Positions 19,263 to 29,064 are shown, counted from the first letter of the stretch. The stretch is 64,000 nucleotides of DNA from Mesorhizobium sp. B1-1-8 (GCF_006442795.2 NZ_CP083956.1:5123501-5187500), one strand, 5' to 3'. Program-made: numbers and translations. The notes: a model not told the origin generated them from the sequence alone.

Positions 19263-20498
19263 TTACGCATCCGTTTTCGGCCCTTCCGTATCGGCACGGA
19301 TGAGCTTGATGTCGGCGCCGGCCGCCCAGGCGCCGATGTCCTCGCGGCGCAGAGCGGCGGCCATCATGTCGGGAAAAAGATCCGGCGTGCAGGCAAAGAC
19401 CGGAATGCCCAATGCCGCAACCGAACCGGCCATGGAAGGATCATAGCCCGGCCGACCCTGGTCTGTCAGCGCCAACAGCACGATCACATTGACGCCTGAA
19501 CGGACAAGCGCGGCCAGCCGTTGCAGCAGTTCCTTGCCATTGCCGCCTTCATAAAGGTCGGTGATCAGCACGAAATGCGCCTTGGTCGGCCGTTCGATGC
19601 GCTCGGCGCAATAGGCGACGGCCTGATTGATGTCGGTGCCGCCGCCGAGCTGCACGCCGAACAGCACCTCCACCGGATCGCTGAGCTCGTCTGTCAAATC
19701 GACGATCGCGGTGTCGAAGCAGACGAGCCTGGTGCGCACGACCGGCAGCGAGGCCATGACAGCAGCGAAGATCGAGGCATAGACGACCGAACTCGCCATT
19801 GAGCCGGACTGGTCGACGCAGAGCGTCACTTCATCGAGGTCGACCAGCCGGCGCTGGCGGCGCGCGAAACCGACCAGCTTTTCCGGCACGACGGTTTTGT
19901 GCTCCGGCTGATAGTGGCGAAGGTTCGCGGTGATGGTGCGCGGCCAGTCGATGTCGCGTTGCCGCGGCCGGTTGGTGCGCCGCGAGCGGTCGAGCGCGCC
20001 GCGTATCGCCTCGGCGGTCTTCTGTTCTAGACGCTGCATCAGCTTGGCGACGATGTCGGTGATGATCGAGCGGGCGATGTCCCTAGTCTTGTCCGGCATT
20101 GCCGAGCGCAGCGAGACCAGATCGGCGACGAGATTGACGTCGGCCTCGATCGCCTTGAGGAATTCCGGCTCCATCAGCATCTGCTTCAAGTTCAGCCGCT
20201 CGAAGGCGTCCTTCTGCACGATTTGAACCACCTGCTCGGGGAAGAACGAGCGAATATCGGCCATCCACTGCGCAACGCGCGGCGCCGAGCGGCCTAACCC
20301 GCCGCGCCGCTTGCGCTGGTCGGCGGCCGTGTCGCCGCTGCCGTCGCCATAGAGCGCATCGAGCGCCGCCGAAAGCCGCCGGTCGTCCGCCGATAGCGCG
20401 GAAGAAGACTCATCGTCCGCGCCGATCGCCAGCCGCCAACGGCGCTCGCGCGCTCCTTCGATCGGGTCGTGATCGGGCCCGGCGGCGTCCTCATTCAT
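19263..20498 (-). CDS. VWA domain protein (CoxE/YehP-like)
   Basis: A 411-residue protein with a C-terminal von Willebrand A domain. The MIDAS motif is complete: CVDQSGSMASS (DxSxS) near residue 233, a threonine in GGTDINQAV, and a later VLITDLYEGG. The N-terminal half is helical and charged. It overlaps the upstream DUF5682 gene by 8 nt and is the last gene of the five-gene operon. VWA partners of MoxR ATPases usually help insert metal cofactors or remodel protein complexes; here the target is unknown. Confidence 0.85.
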   Translation of the reverse strand: MNEDAAGPDHDPIEGARERRWRLAIGADDESSSALSADDRRLSAALDALYGDGSGDTAADQRKRRGGLGRSAPRVAQWMADIRSFFPEQVVQIVQKDAFERLNLKQMLMEPEFLKAIEADVNLVADLVSLRSAMPDKTRDIARSIITDIVAKLMQRLEQKTAEAIRGALDRSRRTNRPRQRDIDWPRTITANLRHYQPEHKTVVPEKLVGFARRQRRLVDLDEVTLCVDQSGSMASSVVYASIFAAVMASLPVVRTRLVCFDTAIVDLTDELSDPVEVLFGVQLGGGTDINQAVAYCAERIERPTKAHFVLITDLYEGGNGKELLQRLAALVRSGVNVIVLLALTDQGRPGYDPSMAGSVAALGIPVFACTPDLFPDMMAAALRREDIGAWAAGADIKLIRADTEGPKTDA

Positions 20499-22749
20499 GG
20501 CCAGGGTCCCCTGAAAGAAGCTTTCCGAGAAGCCCGAAATGCCGGCGCCAGGCTTCGCCGCCGTCCGGCGCCGGCGTCAGCCCGGAAGGCAGACTTGCCC
20601 TTCGGCCGAGCACGGCTTCGATCAGGCGCTTGCGCTCCATGCTGTCGAGGTTGGAAAAGACGCGACGCAGCAAAGGCAGATGCGCCACGAAAGCCTCTTC
20701 GTCGAGGGATACCAGCCAGGCATCGACCGCGCCGCGCAGACCCTCGTCATAGATCAGGCGTTGGCCGGCGGCGCTGAAGAAGCCTTCGAAGAAGGCGGAC
20801 GCATCGGCAACCGGCGTTCCGGGCGACAGGCGCTTTGCCAAAAGGTCAGCCGCGGCTTCAGCGGACAACCGGTCGGCCTCGTAGAGCAGATGCGCGGCGC
20901 AGCCGGCGACAAGTGCTGTCGAGCGCGAGGAGTCCAGCACTGCCGCCAAACCGTTGCGCCAGGCGTCCAGAACGTCCTGGCCCGGCTCCGCCAGCCTGAT
21001 CGCCTCATCAGCCTTGCGCATCGCGCCCATCAGCGCCGCGGCGGCTTGCGCATCGAGATCGCGCGCCGCGTAAGGCAGCGCGATCGAGGACTCGACGATC
21101 AGCCGCTCCAGCAGACCGCCGAGCCGCTCCGTCTCGGTCTTGCGCGCCTCGCCATAGCGGATGATGTCTGCGAGCGGCGGCACCGAGGCCAGGATCTCCA
21201 GGCATTCGCTGCTATGCGCCGCGCGCTCTTCCAGGGCGACGAGACCGGCCGCCGATGCTTGGTTCAACGCCGCGGTGATGGCGCTCTGGACCAGCGTGGC
21301 GAGGGTGTCGAGCGTCGCGCCGGCGCCGATCGCCTGGATCAGCCGGCCATTGGCGGCCTTCTCGATGGTCGGCCCGTAGATCAGGTTCTCGACCAGGCGG
21401 ACGGCATATTCCGGCTGCCAGGCCAGCATCCAGCGCTCGCGGAAAGTGCCGCGGCTGCGTCCGGTGTCGGTCAGCCTGCCCCAGCTTACGCCGAGCACGT
21501 TGAGGCGATGCAGCAACGTCGATCGGAACAGTCCGCTCTCGCTGCGCAGGTCGACGGAAAGCTCGCGCTCCAAAGCCTCGGGTTTCAGCCGGGCCGCCTT
21601 CTGGTTGCGCTGCAGGTCCTCGATCAGCGGCGCCAGCGGCGTGTCAGGCGGAATCTCGCCGACATCGGCGCCCAGCAGCAATTCGGCCTCGACCATCTTC
21701 CACAGCAGCGCCTCGCCGTTGAACAGGGCGGAGATCGAAGCGTCGCGCAGTTCCTCGAAGCCCGGCTTCGGCCGTTCGCGAATGGCCGCGAGCGCCCGCG
21801 CCAGACGCTCCGCCTCGATCAGCGAGGCGGTCGATATCATATGGCCTTTGGCCCTGAGCACCGTGGCAATTTTCGCCAGCCACAGGACCGAGGCCTCATC
21901 GTGTCCGCGCGTCCGCCACAGATGTTTGCACCAGCCGGGCGCGACAACGCCGGCGCCATAACCATAGCCCGACGCCAGGCGCGGCCCTGTCCATGGCGCG
22001 AAGGTCATCACGGTCTTTCGCCGGCCGATGCCCTTGAGCTGCGCCTGGTCGTTCTTCTGCGTATGCGGTGCCTGCAGGGCCGGCACATGCCATGCCCCGC
22101 AGACGACCGCCATCGGTCCGTCGAACTCCTTTCGCGCGGCGGCGATCTCCAACCGCATATGCGCCTCGCGCATCGCCTCGAACCTGCCGATCGCGGTCTC
22201 GCCGTCGCGCAGCGTCGTCATGGCGTCGGCGATGGCCGCGAAGATCGGGCCGGGTGCCGGGTTCTGCTCGATGATGTCCGACCACCAGCTTTCGCCATCT
22301 TCATAGCCGGCTGCGCGCGCCAAGGTGCCGATCGGATCATGGATCCGCGAGACCTCTTCGACCTGCCCTTGAGCGGCCTCTGCCTCAGTGGCATCGGCCT
22401 CCGTCGGACTTTCAGGCGAAGCCTCGGCCAGACGCGCCGCCGATGGCAGGTCGATGAAGCGCAGCGCCGCCTTGTTGGCGACGGCCCACAGAGCTGCCTG
22501 ATACTCAGGCGAGAATTCGGCGAAGGGCCAGAAGCTCGTCGCGGCCGGCTCGTCTTCGGGGTAGCAGAGCAGCGCCACCGGCGGCTTCATGTCGGGACTG
22601 GCAAGCAGCGGCAAAAGCGCGGACGCGTCGGCCGGCCCCTCGATCAGCACGGCGACCGGCTGCAATTCCTGCAGCGCCTTGACCAGGCTCTCGGCGGAGC
22701 CCGGCCCATGATGGCGTATGCCGAAATAGCTGATGCCGCCCTGCGCCAC
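20491..22749 (-). CDS. DUF5682 family protein
   Basis: A 752-residue protein. The start has the FGIRHHGPGSAESL motif and VLIEGPADA, a segment typical of DUF5682 and of the YehM-like proteins found next to MoxR/VWA pairs. A VVCGAWHVPAL motif occurs near residue 215. These His-rich short motifs resemble those of TraB/ChaN-like folds, but that is only an impression. The gene is 3 nt from the MoxR gene and overlaps the VWA gene. Activity is unknown. Confidence 0.75.
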   Translation of the reverse strand: MAQGGISYFGIRHHGPGSAESLVKALQELQPVAVLIEGPADASALLPLLASPDMKPPVALLCYPEDEPAATSFWPFAEFSPEYQAALWAVANKAALRFIDLPSAARLAEASPESPTEADATEAEAAQGQVEEVSRIHDPIGTLARAAGYEDGESWWSDIIEQNPAPGPIFAAIADAMTTLRDGETAIGRFEAMREAHMRLEIAAARKEFDGPMAVVCGAWHVPALQAPHTQKNDQAQLKGIGRRKTVMTFAPWTGPRLASGYGYGAGVVAPGWCKHLWRTRGHDEASVLWLAKIATVLRAKGHMISTASLIEAERLARALAAIRERPKPGFEELRDASISALFNGEALLWKMVEAELLLGADVGEIPPDTPLAPLIEDLQRNQKAARLKPEALERELSVDLRSESGLFRSTLLHRLNVLGVSWGRLTDTGRSRGTFRERWMLAWQPEYAVRLVENLIYGPTIEKAANGRLIQAIGAGATLDTLATLVQSAITAALNQASAAGLVALEERAAHSSECLEILASVPPLADIIRYGEARKTETERLGGLLERLIVESSIALPYAARDLDAQAAAALMGAMRKADEAIRLAEPGQDVLDAWRNGLAAVLDSSRSTALVAGCAAHLLYEADRLSAEAAADLLAKRLSPGTPVADASAFFEGFFSAAGQRLIYDEGLRGAVDAWLVSLDEEAFVAHLPLLRRVFSNLDSMERKRLIEAVLGRRASLPSGLTPAPDGGEAWRRHFGLLGKLLSGDPGHE

Positions 22750-22752
22750 GGT

Positions 22753-23832
22753 TCAGATGGCCGCGTTCAGCGCCGCGTAATAGCCGGCATAGTCCGGACG
22801 CTTCTTCAGCACCGTTTCCAGATATTCCTCCAGCACCACCTTGTCCTGGACAGGATCCTTGACGATGGCGCCGACGAGGCTCGGCGCCAGGCCTTCTGCG
22901 TGGAGCTTGCCGCCGTCGAACCACGCCGCCTGGCTGAGGCCGCTGACCATCGTGGCGATCGCCTCGGCGGTGGAGAGCGAGCCCGACGGCGTCTTCAGCG
23001 TCACCTTGCCGTCGGCGGTGGCGCCGGAGCGCAATTCGCGGAAGATGGTGAGCACGCGGGCGATCTCCTCGCCGACGTTCTTCGGCACCGGCAGGTCCAG
23101 GCCGCCGGCCATCTCGCCGACGCGCCGGGAGACGATCGAGACCTCTTCGTTCATGTCCTCCGGCAGAGGAAGGACCACGACATTGAAGCGCCGCTTCAGC
23201 GCCGAGGAGAGCTCGTTGACGCCCTTGTCGCGATTGTTCGCCGTGGCGATGATGTTGAAGCCGCGCCGGGCGTAGATCGAGGTGTTCAGTTCAGGCACCG
23301 GCATCATCTTTTCCGACAGCACGGTGATCAGCGTATCCTGAACGTCGGAGCCCATGCGCGTCAGTTCCTCCAGGCGGCAGAGCTTGCCGTCCTGCATGGC
23401 CCGGTAGAGCGGCGTCGGCACCAGTGCTTCCTGGCTCGGGCCTTTCGCCAGGAGCTGGGCATAGTTCCAGCCATAGCGGATCTGGTTCTCGTCGGTGCCG
23501 GCGGTGCATTGGACGATCAGCGTCGAGTTGCCCATGATGGCGCCGGCGAGATGTTCCGACACCCAGGATTTCGCCGTTCCCGGGACGCCGAGCAGAAGCA
23601 GCGCCCGGTCGGTGGCCAAGGTGGCGACCGCGGTTTCCATCAATTGCCGGCGGCCGACATATTTTGGTGAAATAAGCGTGCCGTCGGCGGCCTTGCCGCC
23701 CATCAGATAGGTCAGCACGGCCTTGGGCGAGAGGCTCCAGCCGGCGGGCCTCTGGCGGTCGTCGCCGCGCGCCAGCGCCTGCAGTTCGGACGTATAGACC
23801 TCTTCGACCGGAAGGCGGATGGCTGCGTTCAT
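22753..23832 (-). CDS. MoxR-family AAA+ ATPase
   Basis: A 359-residue AAA+ ATPase with Walker A GVPGTAKS (Lys present, Gly-to-Ala in the loop) near residue 82, sensor-1 IIATANNRDKG near residue 194, an arginine-finger region LSSALKRRFN, and a C-terminal lid. This fits the MoxR/YehL branch. In this operon it is flanked by DUF5691 and DUF5682 genes, with the VWA partner two genes on. MoxR-VWA pairs act as chaperone-like modules. Confidence 0.88.
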   Translation of the reverse strand: MNAAIRLPVEEVYTSELQALARGDDRQRPAGWSLSPKAVLTYLMGGKAADGTLISPKYVGRRQLMETAVATLATDRALLLLGVPGTAKSWVSEHLAGAIMGNSTLIVQCTAGTDENQIRYGWNYAQLLAKGPSQEALVPTPLYRAMQDGKLCRLEELTRMGSDVQDTLITVLSEKMMPVPELNTSIYARRGFNIIATANNRDKGVNELSSALKRRFNVVVLPLPEDMNEEVSIVSRRVGEMAGGLDLPVPKNVGEEIARVLTIFRELRSGATADGKVTLKTPSGSLSTAEAIATMVSGLSQAAWFDGGKLHAEGLAPSLVGAIVKDPVQDKVVLEEYLETVLKKRPDYAGYYAALNAAI

Positions 23833-23851
23833 GCGATCGTCTCCAGCTTGA

Positions 23852-25282
23852 TCATTGGACGGATTGGTTTTCGGCCAGCGCTGCGTTGAGCCGCAGCAGG
23901 GCGAGCGATGGGGAAGCAGGTGGTAGGCCGGCGGCGACGGTCTCGTCGATGAATTTTGCAGCCGCCGGCGCCGTTGCCAGGCAACCTATCGTCTCGGCGA
24001 TGTCTTCCACAGCCCGTCGCGTGGGATCGTCATTGGCGGAGATCCCCGAGCGAAAGACGGCAAGAAACCGTCCGTTCGAAACGTCATCCCAGTCCAGCCA
24101 GCCGGCGTCGATGTCATGCGCCAGATGAAGCGCTGCAGGAAACTGCGCATCCTTGATGATCTGACGAATGAGGACACGTTGCCTGCGGCCGTCCAGGCGG
24201 GGCATCAGATGCAGCACGAACAACGCCGGCTTGCCGCCGGCAGCCATGAGCATGTCGGCCATATGCGCGACCACGGCATCGCTGCCGGAGGCGGCAACCA
24301 TGCGCGAAAGAAGGATGTCGGCATTGTTGTCGGTGCCGAACTGCCAGCCGGTTATGAAATCGGACTCGCTCACGCCGAAGCGGGCCGCGAGGTCGACCAG
24401 GTTGCAGAGCTCGAACAGTTCGGCGCGGCGCTGCTCCTGCGCATGCGACTTCGTCTTTGCCGGATTGTATGTGATCCGACGGCGGATGAAGCCGGCCTTG
24501 CCCTCCTCGATGAAGCCGGCAAGTTCGTTCACGGGAAGGTCCGGCCCGCCGTCGCCCTTTTCGCCCAGCATCGCCAGCATCCGGCCCGCCAGTTCGCGGA
24601 CCTTGCCGGATCGGTCGGTGGCAAGACTTTTCAGAAACGACGCATCGGCCGGACCGAGACCGATGCGGATAAGTTCGACGAGGGACAGCCTGACATCGGC
24701 GGATTCGGCCGGCGCCTTTAATTCGATCAGCAGCCTGGCCGCCGCCGGTTCGCTCCAGCGCATCGAGGCCAGCGCGACGCGACGGGCTGCCGGATAGAAA
24801 TCGGTCCAGTTTTCCACCGTCAGCTTGTCGAGCGATCCGTGCCGTTGCCCTTCAGAATTCGCCTGCCAGTCGATCCAGGGCGCATAGACATCGGGGGCGG
24901 TCTGGTCGGATGTGGCGGGCATCCAGTCCATTGGATGGGCGACAAAGCCGCGGCTTGCCACCAGCTTGACTACCTGCGCCTTGCGCCTCGCATCGGCTGC
25001 ATGCTTCAGCGCGGCCCGCAGCAGCGGCCGCAGCCGATCGGGGAGCAGCGGCAGCGCAAGCACAGGCAGCGGCGGACGGCGCTTCAGCGTCCTGGGTGCT
25101 GCCGGTCGCAGCGCAACATCGAGCGCCTGCGCGGCGATGGCCAATAGCCGCCGCTCCTGCTCGTCCGGGGTCGCGGCTGCCGCGACCGTCTTCCACTCCG
25201 CGGGAGCGAGTTCGAAAACCGCGCCGCCCGAGATCCAGCCGTCGCGCAGCCGCGCCAGTCCTGCCTGCTCGAGCTCGTTCAT
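23852..25282 (-). CDS. DUF5691 family protein
   Basis: A 476-residue, mostly helical protein, Leu/Ala/Arg rich, with HEAT-like helical pairs in its middle (for example around ADASFLKSLATDRSGKVREL). The start at 25282 (MNELEQAG) overlaps the SWIM gene stop as ATGA; the frame runs open further upstream inside the SWIM gene and that extension is not real. The gene belongs to the MoxR-VWA operon, where DUF5691 proteins are usually found. No catalytic motif was seen. Confidence 0.75.
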   Translation of the reverse strand: MNELEQAGLARLRDGWISGGAVFELAPAEWKTVAAAATPDEQERRLLAIAAQALDVALRPAAPRTLKRRPPLPVLALPLLPDRLRPLLRAALKHAADARRKAQVVKLVASRGFVAHPMDWMPATSDQTAPDVYAPWIDWQANSEGQRHGSLDKLTVENWTDFYPAARRVALASMRWSEPAAARLLIELKAPAESADVRLSLVELIRIGLGPADASFLKSLATDRSGKVRELAGRMLAMLGEKGDGGPDLPVNELAGFIEEGKAGFIRRRITYNPAKTKSHAQEQRRAELFELCNLVDLAARFGVSESDFITGWQFGTDNNADILLSRMVAASGSDAVVAHMADMLMAAGGKPALFVLHLMPRLDGRRQRVLIRQIIKDAQFPAALHLAHDIDAGWLDWDDVSNGRFLAVFRSGISANDDPTRRAVEDIAETIGCLATAPAAAKFIDETVAAGLPPASPSLALLRLNAALAENQSVQ

Positions 25283-26676
25283 GACAGATCGAGCCTCCCG
25301 ATGCTGCTCTGCGAGGCCAGCAGTTCCAGCCTGGCGCCGTTCCAGAGTGCGGCCGTGGCCGTGAGGTCGAGACCGAGCACGGTCTGGTTGACCGTGCCTG
25401 CCACCGGTAAGGCGATGCCTTGCGGACCATTGGCCCCCTGCCACCAGGCGGCATCTCTTTCGTCCAGCTGGATTGTCCCCGGCGGCAACACGAGCGGACA
25501 ATCGGACAGCCAAGGCGCACCGTCCTGGAAGGCAGCATAGGCGGCGAGCGGATCGGCGGCTGTGTTCACACCAGCTTCAGGCCAGGCGCCGGATGCCACG
25601 TCACCAAAGCGTTCCGCGACCAGCGCCCGCAGAGGGCTGCGGGACGGATAAAACACCAGCCTCGCCTTGAAGCGGTCTCCGGGAGCGAAGGCGTTGGACC
25701 GCCGTCCGGCCGACGCCGGGAAGAAGTCGAGCAGGAGGGCAAAGTGCGGCGTGGGGCTTTTCAGGTCGAGCAGCCAGGTCGCGTGGCTGACGAGGCCGTC
25801 ACGGCGGGTCTCGATCTTCTCTCCCAGAACCTCCCAATCGCTCTCGACCTGGATGGCGTCGGGATGGGCAAGGACCTGCTCGCGCGTCTCCGATGTCGAG
25901 ACGAGGCGCTTCAGTTCGGGATCGTCAGGCGCGGCCCGCCAGGCCTTGGCGAGCAGCACCAGCTTGCCAAGCTCGCGGATTGCCGCATCCGGCCGCTCTT
26001 CATTCCGTAGTGCCAGTAGCCGCGATGGCAGTTCGTCGATGCGGCCGGCAAGCGCGGCCGCCTTGAGGTCGACAAGCCTGGCTGCAATGCGGCGGCAGCG
26101 CTCGCTGCTGGCGTCGACAAAGCCGGACAGACCCAGCCGCAGCTGATCGGCTATCCATTGGTCGAGTTCATCGAGCGCCGCCGATACTGCGCTTCGCGTA
26201 TCCTCGGCCCGCTTGCGCTGGGCCGCCTCGCGGCGTTCGGCGGCCGCGGCATCCTCGACCGGAGCGGGGCTCTCCTGTGGCTGCAAGGCGTCGTCGATGC
26301 TCTTGCCTTCGGTGCCCGGCTGGGCCGGCTGCTGCCCCGGTTTGCGGCGGCGGCCAATCCAGTCGTTCACCCAATCGGGCGTCTGATCGACGCGATCGAA
26401 GGTGGTGGGCGCCGTGACGCCGATCCACATCAGCGCCAGGATGTGCTTGCACGGGAATTTTCGCGACGGACAGGTGCATTTGTAACCATGGTCGGCGGTA
26501 TCGAACATGACCCGGTAAGGGTTCGACCCGGAGCCCTGGCATTCGCCCCAGATGAGGCCCAGCTGCTCGTGCGTCTCAAGGCGGGGCCAGTTCGACCGCT
26601 TGGTCAGCTTGGCGGCCGCGCCAAGCGATGCCTGGTCGGGGGCGAGCGCCTCGATTGTTTTCAAATCCAGCTGCAA
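25279..26676 (-). CDS. SWIM zinc-finger protein (YehQ-like)
   Basis: A 465-residue protein with a SWIM zinc finger near residues 69-80: CTCPSRKFPCKH, the CxCx(n)CxH pattern. SWIM domains bind DNA or protein. The rest includes a Pro/Gln-rich linker at about 112-150, a helical segment, and a C-terminal region without recognised motifs. It is the first gene of the five-gene operon; its promoter should lie in 26677-26790, on the side of the broken LysR gene. Confidence 0.82.
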   Translation of the reverse strand: MQLDLKTIEALAPDQASLGAAAKLTKRSNWPRLETHEQLGLIWGECQGSGSNPYRVMFDTADHGYKCTCPSRKFPCKHILALMWIGVTAPTTFDRVDQTPDWVNDWIGRRRKPGQQPAQPGTEGKSIDDALQPQESPAPVEDAAAAERREAAQRKRAEDTRSAVSAALDELDQWIADQLRLGLSGFVDASSERCRRIAARLVDLKAAALAGRIDELPSRLLALRNEERPDAAIRELGKLVLLAKAWRAAPDDPELKRLVSTSETREQVLAHPDAIQVESDWEVLGEKIETRRDGLVSHATWLLDLKSPTPHFALLLDFFPASAGRRSNAFAPGDRFKARLVFYPSRSPLRALVAERFGDVASGAWPEAGVNTAADPLAAYAAFQDGAPWLSDCPLVLPPGTIQLDERDAAWWQGANGPQGIALPVAGTVNQTVLGLDLTATAALWNGARLELLASQSSIGRLDLS

Positions 26677-26790
26677 GCCGCCCGCCCCTCATGACCCCGA
26701 ACCATGATGCGCGATGATAGATAGCCGTTTGCGGCGCGTTGGTGTAGGTCCCGACGAAGCAAAGTTTTCGCGCGCCACATCGCTTCGGCG

Positions 26791-27698
26791 TCAGTCCCGG
26801 AGCGGTGTCATTTCCGCAAAGAGCCAATCGCGAAAGGCCTTTACCTTGCGCTGGCGGATCGCCTCCGGCGGGTAGACGAGATAGAAGCTGGAAACGGATT
26901 TCAGCGCGTGACCGAAAGGCCGGACAAGCCTGCCGGCCGCAAGGTCGGCCGCAACCAGCATGGTTCGGCCAAGCACCACGCCTTCGCCTTGCACCGCCGA
27001 CTCGACCGCGAAGGTGTAGGAGTCGAATGTAAGCCCGCCATGCGGGTCGACGCCCTCGACCCCTGCACTCGCGAGCCAGGTCGCCCAGTCGATCGGAAAG
27101 CTGTCACGGATCAAGGTGTGATGCCTGAGATCCTCTGGCTTGCGCAGCGCACGCGCACCGTCCAGCAGCCTTGGGCTGCAAACCGGAAAGACCTCCTCGC
27201 TGGTGAGGAATTCCGAGGTCATCCCCGGATAGTTGCCGCCGCCATAGCGGATGGCGACGTCGATGCCGTCGCCAAGAAAGTTGGTCAGCCTGCCGGTGGT
27301 CGAAACCCTGACGTCGATATCGCCATGCGCGCGGTGAAAGCGATAGAGGTGCGGCACCAGCCATTTCCGGCAAAGCCATCGGAAGTGCTGACGTTCAATG
27401 TCGAGCCCGAATGGCGCGAAGTCGCCGCCTGCGTGGCGGCCGAGAGCCGGTCGAGCGCCTCGCGCACCGCCCGCGCATAAGGTTCGCCGACAGCAGTGAG
27501 GCGCACCGAGCGCGTCGCGCGCTCGAAGAGCTGCACGCCGAGCTGGTCCTCGAGATGTTTTACTGCCCGGCTGACGGCCCCATGCGTGACGTTGAGCTCG
27601 TCCGCGGCCCTGGAGAAGTTCAGGTGTCGGGCGGCGGCCTCGAAGGCCGGCAATGCATTCAGCGGCGGCAGTCTGCGAGCCATCGTATCAGCCAACAT
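26791..27698 (-). pseudogene. LysR-family regulator (GcvA-like), frameshifted
   Basis: The N-terminal part (27698 to about 27366) encodes a clear GcvA-type HTH: RLPPLNALPAFEAAARHLNF, then VTHGAVSRAVKHLEDQLG. It runs out of frame after TSDGFAG. The rest of the effector domain continues in another frame from about 27363 (PHLYRFHRAHGDIDVRV) to a normal end at 26791. Restoring one base in the TTT at 27364-27366 gives the expected GFAGKWLVPHL. So one base has been lost in a homopolymer, by mutation or sequencing error. It is divergent from the VOC pseudogene. Confidence 0.8.
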
Positions 27699-27803
27699 TT
27701 GTGAGTTCTGGTAACAAATACTTGCCAAATTTTGGTTTGTCCGTCGAGCCTTTTCCAGCCAAAAATCCTCACAGGATTTGTGATCAAAGCTCACGAGGAC
27801 AAC

Positions 27804-28283
27804 ATGGCTACCGTTCACCCCTTCCTTTGATTCAACCTCAATGCCGAAGCGGCGCGCGACTTCTATCTGTCGGTGTTCAGGAATGGTCGGGCGCTGGAAG
27901 CGATCGAGTTCACCGACTTCATCGGCGGCACGACGGTTCCGCACGCGATCTTCGACTTCGAGCTCGAAGGGCAGCGCTTCACCGCGCTCAACGCCGGCTC
28001 GATGCCGCCCTTCAATGAAAGGATCTCGCTCTATATCGAGACCAGGGACCAGGCCGAGAACGACTATTACTGGAACGCGCTGACCGCGGACGGCGGTTCG
28101 GAAAAACCTTGCGGCTGGCTGAAGGACAAATTCGGCGTCTACTGGCAGGTCATCCCGGAAGCGGCGCTGCGCCTCATGAACGACCCCGACCGCCAGAAGG
28201 CGGAACGGGCGCCGCGGGCGATGTACAAGATGAGCAAGATCGTCGTCGCCGATCTCGAGGCAGCCCACGCCGTCCGTTCGTGA
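27804..28283 (+). pseudogene. VOC/PhnB-like glyoxalase-fold gene with premature stop
   Basis: From the ATG the frame reads MATVHPFL, then TGA at 27828-27830, then FNLNAEAARDFYLSVF and on to a normal end, 159 codons in all, full length for the PhnB-like VOC family. The family motif is PFLWFN, so the stop replaces Trp (TGG to TGA). Downstream sequence is intact, including the paired-domain motif KFGVYWQVIPEAAL. Restart at an in-frame GTG (27873) would drop the first metal-site strand. It is a recent nonsense mutation, a sequencing error, or a recoded site; the first two are more likely. Confidence 0.78.
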
Positions 28284-28332
28284 CGCAAACGCTCGTAACC
28301 CAACACTCATTTTCTGAATGACGGAGAAACCC

Positions 28333-29064
28333 ATGGCTACGCTCAAGGGCAAGAAAATAATCGTCGTCGGAGGCAGCTCCGGCATCGGTCTCGGCGTCGC
28401 GGCGGCCGCGCTCGAAAGCGGCGCCGAGGTGGTGATCGTCGGCCGCTCGGCCGAGAAACTGACGGCGGCCGAGAAGGCGCTCGCCGGCGCCGGCCTGGTC
28501 AAGAGCATTGCCGCCGACATGACCAACGAGGCTGACGTTTTCCGCCTGTTCGACGATGCGGGCGCGTTCGATCATCTGGTGGCGACAGCAGGGACGCCGC
28601 CGCCCAACTATCCGGTCGGGGAGACGGACATGCAGTTCGTCCGCAGCTTCGTCGACAGCAAGTTTATCGGCGCCGTCATGCTTGCCAAACACGCGGTGCG
28701 GACGCTGAAGACTGGAGGGTCCATGACCTTCACCTCCGGCATCAACAAGGACCGGCCGCCGATACCCGGAGGCTCGGTCGTCTCGGCGATCGCCGGCTCG
28801 TTCAGCTATTTCGCCCGCGCGCTGGCGCTGGAGCTGGCGCCGACGCGGGTGAACATCGTGTCGCCCGGCTGGGTCGACACGCAAATGTGGGACGACATTG
28901 TCGGAGAGGCCAAATCCGGCTTCTTTGCCGAGATGGCCGCCCGCCTGCCGGCAAAACGGATCGCGACGCCCGCCGATGTCGCCCCAGCCTATCTCTATCT
29001 GATGGAGAGCGAATTCACGACCGGCGAGACGATGCACATCGATGGCGGGCAGAGGCTTGTCTAA
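28333..29064 (+). CDS. SDR-family protein lacking the YxxxK motif
   Basis: A 243-residue Rossmann-fold protein with GGSSGIGLGVA near residue 13, a short NAG-like segment (ATAGTPPPN) and an FTSG Ser region. Where YxxxK is expected it reads PGGSVVSAIAGSF, so the catalytic Tyr and Lys are missing. The C-terminal SPGWVDTQMW and DGGQRL are normal. Such atypical SDRs may bind NAD(P) without classic catalysis. The start at 28333 has GGAGA upstream. It follows the VOC pseudogene by 49 nt, probably one transcript. The stop TAA lies in the repeat at 29061. Confidence 0.82.
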   Translation: MATLKGKKIIVVGGSSGIGLGVAAAALESGAEVVIVGRSAEKLTAAEKALAGAGLVKSIAADMTNEADVFRLFDDAGAFDHLVATAGTPPPNYPVGETDMQFVRSFVDSKFIGAVMLAKHAVRTLKTGGSMTFTSGINKDRPPIPGGSVVSAIAGSFSYFARALALELAPTRVNIVSPGWVDTQMWDDIVGEAKSGFFAEMAARLPAKRIATPADVAPAYLYLMESEFTTGETMHIDGGQRLV

